NCBI RefSeq assembly: GCF_000003815.2
Contig: NC_049980.1
Span: 11,001,422-11,061,421 of the forward strand
Length of the DNA: 60,000 nt
Reading direction: 5' to 3'
Source: Branchiostoma floridae
Lineage: Eukaryota > Chordata > Leptocardii > Amphioxiformes > Branchiostomatidae
Under the pieces are notes generated by a model. The model was not told the origin of the DNA. It ran no database searches and saw only the letters and a program-made list of their open reading frames with translations. This document shows, piece after piece, positions 38,001 through 50,000 of the stretch. Position numbers and translations under genes: made by a program. Every line of letters starts with the position of its first letter. Position 1 is the first letter of the stretch.

Positions 38001-41000
38001 CAACTTGCTAATTGGGAAGCATGCCTTAACAATGACTGACCTCCTTTGAACCTGCATAACAATGTGCATAATTACCAAAAAGCCTTATATACAGGCCCAT
38101 GTAATAGGATTTGGAAACTACAAATAATCTCTGGAACAAACTTTTTCCTGTTGTTTCTATATAATGAATCAATGACCTTGATTGTACATTTGTGCTCAAA
38201 CAAGCTAAGTACAGATTGTAGCGCTAGTGATAATGTACAATTTTGATTAAAAAAAAGGTATCTTGTCACCTCTACAAATACTAAATACATTCCAGTATTT
38301 ACAAGTTCAACTTCTTCTCACCTCTTAAAACAGTTATAAATATAAGTACAGATGGAATCAATAATGTATGGTTGATCTAATTGCATGAGAAATATGAATT
38401 TTTTTCCGTGGTATTCAAGTATTGGAAATAGGGAACATATCTTGTATATTTTCAAAGAGGACGTTTCTTTTGTTGTTGTATAAAGTACAGTAAACAATAA
38501 AGTGACACTCATCCTCTATCTTATTCAAGTTACAGTATTGGCAAATTCTTTGTTCCAGAGGAATGCGGTTATGTCGGCCTTCTGGCTTATAATGAATCAT
38601 ACTGGTAAACAGCTTCATAGCGGGCTTCAAGCTTATTAATAGTCAAAAAGATAATGGTTCTTTGGACCAGATAAAGCCCAGGTTATCAATAAGTTTGGTT
38701 ATCAAAAAGTTTGTTGTTATTTTGTGGGCCTTTCTGCTTTTCAACGCCTGGCTCTATAGTACAAAAATTGCTTGTATTTGCAAGATACTCCAGGACCCCA
38801 AATTTTACATATCAATACCCTCCGTGTTGGCAAACTTTCCTGGTTGATTTTGAAGAGTAGAAGGCCTGTGGTATATATTTTGATGTGATACTGATAGCCA
38901 TTCTGGAATGGTAGCTTTATTCTGGCTATCAGTATCAGCCTTCAAACCCATCATCAGGAACTTTTTGTCTGAAACCAAGATAAAAGCCCCTTGCTTAAAC
39001 AAGAGACCTAAGGTAGCCAAGACAAGAGTAAAAGATTACCAATTGAAAGGCAAATAGTAAAAAATTATATCTATTCCAAGGTTGCTGTAAAACCTAGGTT
39101 AGGTCAATGAGATCAGAGAATTCTAAACTCCTTGGTGATCTACAAGGTAGTTAAAGACCAAACAGGAGTGCCCTGGGCACAGCACTAAGGAAGTACTCCC
39201 TACTGTGACCATCCCAGCAGCTAGAGTGGTGAATTGACCCCTATAAATACATAAACTAATAAAAATCTCAGACTGTCTACACACTGGAAACAAAGGCAGG
39301 GACAGATTAGCATAAAATACTGGTCAAAAATTCAAATATTCTTCTCTACTGGTTTTCAAGGAAACACTATCAAACCCTGCAGAATTATCAAGATAGTTGT
39401 AACAAAGTTAAATAATCGAGGTCCTAATAACAGCAACTTTCAAATTTTGGGAAACCAACCTTGTGTTCAAATTGAAACTTTCAAGTCTGCTCTGCCAACT
39501 TTGTATCAAGATGTCTTTTTGTATCTACACATGATTGCAACTTGAAAATCTTCCTTATAACTGAATTAGCTCTGATATTTATGTGTCTAGAAATATGGCT
39601 AATAATGTGGTGTCTGTTTGCAAGTGTACCAACGGGGGCTATGTAGACTGTACATGTAACTGTCAGTTATGTCTCACAGTACCAGAGTAAGACAAGCCAG
39701 CATTTTCATTACTTTATATTCTGGGTTAGGTAAAGCTTTATGTATAATCATACTTTAATACCTAATGTAGTATCCTAATATCAAAATTGAATTGAAAATA
39801 AACTTGTGTTGGTCAGCCGTCTCAGCCAGCCTTCCCCGATGTGAACTCCACCACAGTGAACAGAAGACTGAGCTCTAGTAGTTTACGTTAGCCGAATTTA
39901 TTGGGTGGTTTTATAGTACGGGGTTGGTCTTTAAACCTCTTTGGGTAAACTTTAGTCTTCTATGCAGTGTTAAATACTGACCTGTTCTATACACCAGTGG
40001 AGGCACTGAATAAGGCAGCTACCATTCACTTCAGTCTCTAATTACCTGTCATTATAAATCAATACACGCATTGTTGTTGCTGGCTTTAAACACCTTCATG
40101 TAGGTGCAAAGGAGATTATATAATGACTTCTCTAAAGATAGGTGAGAAAGGGGAGGGGAGGTGATAATATCACACTCTTGTGATAAAAAGGCCTTTGTCC
40201 CAATCTCAAGGATTTTAGAGCATGTAAAGAGTTCCAGATGAGGACAGGGTGTTGTTCTGATTGATCAATGTTCTGTGATCTGATCTGATCTGGTGACGGT
40301 TGATTATTATTTTCTATTGGGCACTTAGAACTTCATTAAACACAGCTGTCCAGTAGGTATCAAAAACCTAATAAATAAGATTCATTTAGCACCAGTGTTT
40401 AATGAATTTCTAGGTGTCCACGCACCCGGCTCGGGACACTTCTAATATTGTGTTACAGTGTCATAACTAACATAAAATATGACTGGTGAATGCCACCTGG
40501 CTATATGCTAATAAAGGATCAATGTTTTACCCTGAGGGGTGCATCATGAGATAAAGCCGCCAGTGGTTGGTTTCTATAACCCAAACACCAGCTATCAGCA
40601 TGGCAAACAAGGCGGTTCATGTCATCTACTTTTCCACCAACTGAATGTATCATTTGATTTACTACAGTTTAGAATTCAGTAAATAGTTACTGGAAGTTCC
40701 GAAAATAATTTCATCAGGTTGGCACTGATAATAGGATAAAGGTTTTTACACAACATGTAACTAAAAGTACTGTACTTTCATTGTACAGTACTTTTCTTAT
40801 GGACTCCAATGATTATCCTATTAGGGCACCCTACCCTTACAGTACATGTGCAATTTACAATAATTGAATTTATACTTTTAAGGGAAGCTTAGGCCTGTCA
40901 TGAAATTTATGAATTTTGTGTTTATGTTCCTGACTTGCACCTACATGTACAATCAAATTGGCTTAGATACTAATAAACCCTAAGTGGTGATGTTAAAGAA

Positions 41001-44000
41001 TTAAAGAAAAAAATGAAAGAAGTAACCATGCCCAAGCTTCTGTACTTCTGAAAAATATGAGTAGCCACTGAAGGAAATGCATTTTCTTGAAGTGAAGTTC
41101 ATTCATAGGTCAGTTATTTCTAATGCCAGGCATCTCCAGCAACAGTCAATAAAACTAGGAAAACAAAACAATAAAAAATGCCTCCATTATATATCTGTTT
41201 TATATACATAGTTAAAGTCAAGTCTGAAACATCTAATGAAATCTAATGCATTGTTTAACAGTTTCAAAACAAAATTAAATGCATAAAGAATGCTTCCTGT
41301 CATTGTCAAGGCCATTCCTGCAGAAATTCCTGCAGGAAACATTCTTCCTGCAGGAATTTACCTTTCTCCTGCAGGAATTTCTGCAGGAATGCCTGCAGCA
41401 TTCCTGCAGGAAAAACGCTTCCTGCAGGAATTCCTGCAGGAAAAACGCTTCCTGCAGGAATTCCTGCAGGAATTCCTGCAGGAATTCCTGCAGGAAGAAA
41501 ATTTTCAAAATGAATATTCATGAAAGTTATTATCATATTTCACAACTGTACATCATACTTGTCAATCATATGTAAAGACTTTGCACCAAGTGCTTTTATA
41601 TTGAAAATATTAGCACATTTCAAAATGGGAAAAATGGAATTCCAATCTTAAGATGGAGCTTCTTATATACTATTATTAGATAGCTGAACATTTCCACATA
41701 CCATAGAACATTCCCGACTATGAAAATTTCATATTCCACAGTGACTACACCTGTTAAAAATGTCTTAGTTTGAAGATTTAAAAAAAGCACACTTTTATGC
41801 ATACTAATGATATTTTGCATGCCCCTTTGGTTATTGATCATTTACAGCAGGGGTGCCTAATAAGTACTTGCAAAAATTTATGAAAATCGTACGAATTTCA
41901 TGAAAAATGCAGAAATTATTAGTTGAAAACAGCAATAAGTGGTGGCAGACTCCAAATTGGCTGCTGTGATTATGGAAGTAATAATAAATGAACCAGCATT
42001 TTAATTCAATTACCTGGCGGCAGGAATCAAGAGCTGGAAATATGATCTTCGATATTGATTTGATGCTCAACAACATCTTTCAAGGTTTGATATTCAATTA
42101 TTCATAACATGTTCAATGAATAATTCTATCATAATACATGTAATGGACTACAATATTGCAAAACATTGTACATGTACATTGGTGTCATTATCACTTTGAA
42201 AAAATCTTGACTTAAGACTGACAATGTTATCATAAGATTGACAATGAATTGCATTGTATATGGCACCAACAGGAAGTGTAATTACCGTAGCTTCCATAAG
42301 TAAGGTTGAACCCTCTGCGGGTCAGACTTTCATCACTTGTGAACTGTAGCTGCACCTCATTTGTCCAGCTTGTGTACATTCTAGGAGTGGTACTGCCTGT
42401 GTACCTAAGAAATTTGTAGACAAGAAATATACTTCAGAAGCAAACAGATGAAAAGTTATCACTCTAGCAAGCTTGCACACAATTATATGGCAGGCCTTTC
42501 TATAGTTATAAAATTTGCATTGAAATTTGAGGAAGCGTTAATGATGACATGATATTTCTGTAACCTTAATGTGTTGGTTGAAAGTCATAATCACAATATA
42601 TGCTTGAATGATAACACTTGAATATAATCAACTTGTAGGAAGTTAACAAAGCTTTCTGTCTAACACCACAGTGTCACAATGTTTGTCAAGTAGTGCCCGA
42701 ATGAGTTAGAGTATGCCTAGATTATGATACAGAAAAAGAAGTGCAGTTATCATGGCATTTTGGCCACAGTTTAATATGTTTAAGACATGATGATTATTCT
42801 TACGTCTTGTTTTCACCCGGTTGGTTGGTTACCTCCAGGGAGTCATAGGGATCTTCAAGATCAAAGTCCACAAATATGATCTTGACAATGTGACCTATTG
42901 AATCAAACAATAGTGCATATGATTAAAACCAGAAAAAATACAATTGACCAAAAAAAAATTACACAGACTAGTGTGTACATGTGTGTCCATTGGCAATAAG
43001 TCCCCCTGCCCCAAATACTATGTATTTCATGTATTTGCCATATCAAAAATATGACTCTTCATTCTTTGACCAAAAAATAACAAATCATTGTTGTACAGTT
43101 TTATACTTTAGTATTTGTACTCCTTTTTGTGAATTGAATATAAGCAGATTCTAATGTAACCTAGATGATAAGGCTTCATATATGTAGTCCTCTAGGATGA
43201 TTTAATGACGTTTTTTCTTAAAGTTGGTTTATCTTCGTTGGTCATTTCTGTGTTCATTTGAAAAAAAATAGTGCATTATTATGACTAACCTGGAGGAGCT
43301 TTGATGGTGTAGGTACAGTGTTCATCGTCTGAGTACTCAGCTGGATAGCCAGGACTGGTGATAGTGTTCGTGTCCAGATATAGTCCTTCACAAGTAGCTG
43401 TGGCTGTAGTGGCTGTAGTTGCAGCTTCATCAAGAGCTGTGAGGATATTAAGTACATTATACTCATACCTTCATCAAATGACAATGGCAATACCAATTAT
43501 TGATGATGGTTTCCTTAGAACTTTTATGAAAAATCAAATTGAATGTGATTTTTCATGCTTAAAAATTCAGTATTATGTACTTAAAGGATTGCATTATTAG
43601 CTGGTTATCAACCTTTCTGTTGAACTGTCTAAACCTTAAAGGTTGTACATAATATGATGATATCATGGGCATAAGACAATTTATGTAGGACATTAAATGA
43701 TAGTTTTTCTTTATTATAACTTACGGGCTCCATGGAAAATGTAACTCAAGCTGAACCCTTCTAAATTGAGGGTATGATCACTGGTGAAATGCAGCTGAAC
43801 CTCATTGGTGTTGCTTACATACTGCCTTCCTGGCCCTATTGTTCCTGTTAACCTGTATTCAAAGAGACAGAATTGTTATAGCAAGATTATCAATTATAAA
43901 GTATATACGAAATTGTGTTGTAAGATTATATGAAGACTTACTTAGATTATGAGATTGTGTAATTAATTGTGTACTTTATCTAAGTACAAAATGTGCAGTT

Positions 44001-47000
44001 ATTGTTTCTGCATGGTGCTATGTCGCATCCCCTCTGCTCATAGTATCAAGCATCTACATGTAAAAGAACTCATTGACAAAAACACTTACAATATAGTAAG
44101 AGTAGGGATGACCAGACTTACAGAAAATAAAAAATAAAATTCACCACACCTTCCACACACTTTCACCATTAAATTTCTATGAAGCCATTCAACTTTCCAA
44201 TTTAGCAAATTAGCCTAAATGCCTTTTTTTGTATATTATTTATAATTTCCTTACAAAAGTACAGTGATCATTGCAGTGAATTATTTTTCAAAGAAAATTT
44301 GTAAATGTATTGTGATTGATTGTAAAAAAAAAAAAAACAGTAACGGTTTACCATTGATACTACTGTGAAGTCACAACAGTTGCATGTTTGATTTTTTTCA
44401 AACTGGAGTATATTGTTTTTTGTTTGCTGATGTCTGTACCTAATACTTTTATTTTGCAATCTTTGACAAATCTTTTCACCTTGTCGCTCCGTTTTTTTTG
44501 TTTGTTTTTTTAATGCAAGAGCCAACAAATCAACTTGTTTTGGCCTTATCATTGCATACTCACTCTTCAATGTGCTGTGTACCTCCTCCCTCACTCATTT
44601 CCAAGTCGTCATAGGATTCTTCCAAATCAAAATGCTGAATGGTGATGATAATTAATTGGCCAGGAGGTGCGGTTATTGTGTATGTGCAGTCTGAGTTGTC
44701 TGGATACTTCTCTGGGTACCCAGGACTGCTGATTGTTCCAGGGGCAGTCTCATATCTCCCTCCACAGGTTCCTATACAATTATGAGAAGAAATGTGAGTT
44801 ACATGTAATTTGGTTTTTTGAATGTTGATAAAGATCTTGACTTGCCTATGCACTCACCACGTCCTAATGCAGCCATATCACAATCATATCGTAATATCAT
44901 ATCTGATTCATTAACAATTCATTATGATATCATGTCATAGCTATATGAACATGCAAAAGAAACCTATTATATTCCTACAGAGAATTATGCAGTGATTGTC
45001 ACGTTGTTCTTGGTCAAGATATTGTCAGTTTGGGTACAGAAAGTCATGATACACTGTTTACAGTAATGATCAGTGTGATTTATTGTGCATGTGATTATGT
45101 ATTACATGCACAATGGATATACCATACAATGTAATTCTAATATCTATCCTCATCACACCAACATACTGTATATGAATTGCATTGTATCTCTTATATTTTC
45201 TGAAACTCAAAATAAAGTGATGTTGCAAACTCATAGTAGTTAAAAAAGATAGGCAAGAAAAGTTGGCCCCATATATCCAATTTAGAAAGTGATGAATTCT
45301 ACCTTGGGCTGGTTGGGGCATAGTTTGAACGGTTGTCCTCGGCTGATCATGGAGGTAGAGTGTCTGTATCAGTCTGGTAAGTTGGTCCTCCTCCTCCAAC
45401 TGATGTTGAAGAGATGCTATATGCTGGGCTTGCTCCTGGATCAGCTCATCTCTTGCCTGGAGGTCAGCTTGAAGGTCTATTATAGTACATGTAGTTGAAT
45501 CATTTGTGGGTTAAGAAGATTGTTCATAAATTGCTTTCTGATCATATTTTTTATTTTGCAAACATCAGAATAAGACTGACTCTCCCAAACAATGATAAGT
45601 AGTAACACACATTTTGCTGCTTTGAACATAGAAGGTGAATTACATTAAAAAAGAAACAAATTCATGATCATAGTACATTCCATAGCAGAGAGTATTGTCA
45701 CAGTAAGTGATGCAGAATAGAGATCATTCCTTTGCAAGTATCTGATAATTTGCCTTTTAATGATGAATCAGATACTCTCACCTCTCAAATAAACGTACCG
45801 GTACGTTTATTTTTTTCCGCCTCAAAATCCACCCGGTACGTCCTTATTTTAGACGGTACGTTTATTTTTTTTTCAAATTGGGCCTTTCTTTACTAACCAG
45901 GGACCCCAAAAATATTGAAAGTTTGGTATTTTCTGCCCATATTTCCGCTGTATCTTTGCTTAATATTCACTATTTTTCGGACGCATCGCGGATTTCCCTG
46001 CCGCTAGCGCTATGACCCAAACATAACTAGGGATGCGTACCGGTACGCAGGACCAGTTCTGGACTTGCAAAAACGTTTCGGTTCAGGTCCAAAAATACCG
46101 GAACACAAGTGATTCGGCACTGGACTCGTAAAGAAATATATCCTTTTCGTTTTAGATCTTTAACCTTCCAAAAATCTTGAAATGTTGCGCTGAACAAAGA
46201 CGATAACATCGAGGTCACATGCTACACACACAGTCGCTTACTTCCGTAAATTCTCTATCAAAACACAGAAATTAACCACCAACCAAACAAATTAAAAAGT
46301 TAACAATACTTTTCCACTATTTTTCACCCGTAGTCAACTTGTTTTAATGTTCCAGCAACGAAAAAATCATTCCAAAACAAAGCATAGCGTTCAATCGGCT
46401 CGAAAAGATCCGCCATGTTGGATTCATCAAATCACGCCGAATATCGCGATAATGCGCGAGAGAATCATATATTTTCTGCAGTACCGGTATTTCTCGATAG
46501 GGGGCAGTGTCTATGACCTTGCTTTCTGCAACATTGAAAATAGCACAAGTGGTGAATAAGGTATTCTAAGTTGGAATGTTTCTTCAAAATGTTATTTTGT
46601 AACAATGATTATAAAATAAACTTCTTTTTTTATTTCTTCAATTTTTATTTTCATTCATTTTTTTACTTTTATTTTAATCTTTGTTGATGGTGTGACACTC
46701 AGATAAAGAAAATATGTGCAATAACCTAGGAATTATTCTGTTCATTATTTATACAATTAACTGATATGGTAATAAAAAAAAATAAAATAAAAAAAAAGAA
46801 TGTTAACTGATATGGTACTGAGGCATAAATAAATAAAAAGAGCCTACCTGCTTATCATCTTGGACTGAAGTAGCATCACCAGGGCACAGTTTACATGTCA
46901 ATTTGGTATTTTTCCGGGGGGTACTTTTATTCCAGGGGGTACTTTTATTAGATTTTGAAGATTTGTCCGGGGGGTACTTTTATTCCAGGGGGTACTTCTA

Positions 47001-50000
47001 TTTGAGAGGTGAGAGTACAGTATATTACATAATATATGATCAGGACCTGGACCAAATCAAATGCTGTAAGCAATAGACTTGAGGGTGTATTCTAAGGGTG
47101 AATGCCAGCGTCCTTTTTTTTTTTACAAAATTTTATGATTTAATCACTTCATTCTGACGTTTTCATGTTCTGTTGACAGGCACATGTTAAAGTAATGCAG
47201 TAAAATAATGCAAAAAAGAGACTGGCACCTAACCTAAATCTCCACTTGAAGGCTCGGCTTCATGCAGAAGTTCAGCAAGTTGCTGTGTCAGTTCTTGAAT
47301 GATCTCCGTCTTGTTTAGCAAGACGTCATCCTTCTGCTGCAGTTGCTGGGAGAGTTCCTCATTGGCGTAGATGTAGGCCTGCGCTCTCTCTAGTTCCATC
47401 AGTGTTTCCTCCAGCTCCCTTTCCTTGTGGTGCAGCTGCTCTACCAAAGGCTGCAGTTCTTGCAGTTGATGGCTTTGCTGATTGATGGTCTCAGTCTTGT
47501 TCTGCAGTTCCTTGTCCTTCTGCTGCAGTTGCTGCAAAAGATGTTGGTTTCTGTCAGTCATCTCATGCAGCGCGTTTTCCCTCTGGGTCAGTTCAGTTTC
47601 CAGTACTTGTAGATCGAGGTTAAGTTGACCGATGATCCTACTCTTGTCCTGTATCTCTTCCTCCTTCTGTTCTAATTGCTGCATCAGCTGTTGGTTGACT
47701 TCAGTCATGCTCATCAACTCTTCCTCTCTATGTTGCTGTTGTTGGGACAACTGTTGAATGGTCTCATCCCTTTTCTGAAGCTCTTGTTCCAGTTGTGAAA
47801 TTGTGTGTTCGTCCTGATCCACCATTTCTATAAAGAATCAAATTAAATGAGACAAGAAATGATTCAGCAATGGGACATGCAAAGACATGTTGTATGTCTT
47901 GCAAGATTCTTAAGGTGTACATTTGTAACTTACAGTAAACTTTACTTCACAGCAGACTTTAACCTCTAGATATAAGGGAAAATTATATGCAGAATGATAA
48001 TATCATAATTACATGTTACTTTGTATATCATATGATATGCAACATTGCTGCATTTGACAATGCATACCTGGGAAAATTAGCATACAATATAAAATGTCTC
48101 AAAGCACGGCCACTCCCATTAGAATTCTTTTTTACTTTCAACACAGAAGTGCCCAGGAGTTCAACAGCCTGCTATTGTTATGAAGCGATATGTATAAAAC
48201 CAGTCGTGTTCTTGAATTGTATAATGTCATTACCTTCTTTCTCACACACAAAGTGTGCTTTGAATTCACATCCCATATCATTCCACATTTCTCCAGTCCC
48301 CTCAGATCTCATGATCACACAGTCCTCTCCATCAGAACGTTGAATCCGATTGTCAGGTTGTCTACCGATCCAATCACTGTATGCTATAGAGTCAAACACA
48401 AGGCAGGGTTTACATTGTTCAACTCTTTACAATCTGTTCCCTGGAGCGACTGGATCCCAACACAAAATCTTGTTAAGGAAGGCTAACAGAAGTTTCAAAC
48501 AAATCTTAGCTATATAAAAAGTATATCACTAAAAAGCATTGTTCTAAGCCAAAAATGATGATGTAACAAATGATCTGAGCATACGGAATGTTTCACGTCC
48601 CAAAGATAAATGTCGACCTTGAAAGAGTAATGTAGCAAATACATACTGCGTCTAGTCGAGGTAGTCAAAATGATGAACTACTTTCTAGTCTCTTTACACT
48701 TTCATACTTAAAGCGTAGTGCAATAAGGATGAAATAGGGATTCCAAATTGTTTTCATAATCAGATGTTGAGAAAATGTAGTTGCATTTGATTACTCATTA
48801 ATAAATGTTACTCCAAGTACCTTTCAGTGTGCTGCCATCACTCCACACAAATGTTCCCTCATTTTCTATATCATTTAGCCCGATCCAGTAGCCGTCTTTA
48901 TAACCCTGAAGATGTCTGTAGATGACACATTGTAGTGCAATATTTGATAATCATAGATTAGTACAGCAGCTGTGGTAAACTTAAACATGTGCGCTTTTCC
49001 CTGCTACATGGTTCCACTTTATAATGTTAAAGGTTGATTATTGTCCAGCTCAACATTGAAAATGAGTGTCTCATAAGTCATAATATATCATGCATATTAG
49101 GATTTCCATATAATCATAATGTTATAAGTATCTGCTGGGTTGCAAAAATGGAATTTGTTGTGGCTCTAAGGCTTAGTGTTTTTTGCTTTCTGGTGGCTCT
49201 ATAAATAGGCTTCCAATATTTGGACTGAACTGTACCAGATGTGCAGTGTATATAATAGACGTATAAGGTGTAAATGTACTTGACAAAAGTATGCAATTGT
49301 GCAACAGTTACTGTTGTTTTTGACGTGAGCAGTTTTTTCACATGAAAAGGGAATCAAGTGTATCAAACAACAATTACTAATCTCTGGGTACTTAAACATA
49401 CAATATACAATGTGTGCTAAGTCCCCATGATTGTACTGCCCATGACTATACATCATCATGCATAAAACAATAATTCAGTCACCTGCAACACAGGATAATT
49501 CAATTATATCACAATGTAAATGAAAGTGGATCAAACCTGATTTTGCTCAGGAGATAACCATTGGTGTATTTGTTAGGGATGGTTGCCAGCTGTCCTCCTT
49601 CCTTCTCACAGACACTTTGAGCATCTCTGAAGTTTGCCTTTTCTGTAGACAGCTTGTAGCACTTTTGAAGGAGTAGCATATAACCGGCGGTGCAGGAATG
49701 TTTGATTAGGCCCCAGAAATCTTGGGTCTGCATGGTCCCTGGAAAAAGGAAAGTTTACCTAATAGAGACTTATGCACAGTGTACCAGAGCTCTTTCTCAC
49801 TGACAATGTGGCTGTCCTCTCAGTTTGATGAAAAATTAACAGTACACACTTCAGTAAGGGGTTCCAGAGCATGATGTTCCCCTGGAAGTTATGAAAGTGC
49901 AACTTTTTACTAATTATATAACCCCCAATCTTCCAGACAGAAAATTTCAAATGATTTCATGTTTAAAAATTTGTTAATGATTTGATGGTAATGTCATGAA

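Larger units (their letters stand above)
32756..42285. other. 9.5-kb intron between CUB2 and CUB3, rich in mobile DNA
   Basis: Bounded near both ends by inverted TTCCTGCAGGAA arrays (32787-33125, 41308-41671). Contains SINE copies, a hairpin repeat, TAACGCTTAACGG arrays and a LINE fragment, listed separately. In 33130-34690, 37270-38310 and 38640-41300 I see no exon and no clear repeat class. Confidence 0.7.
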
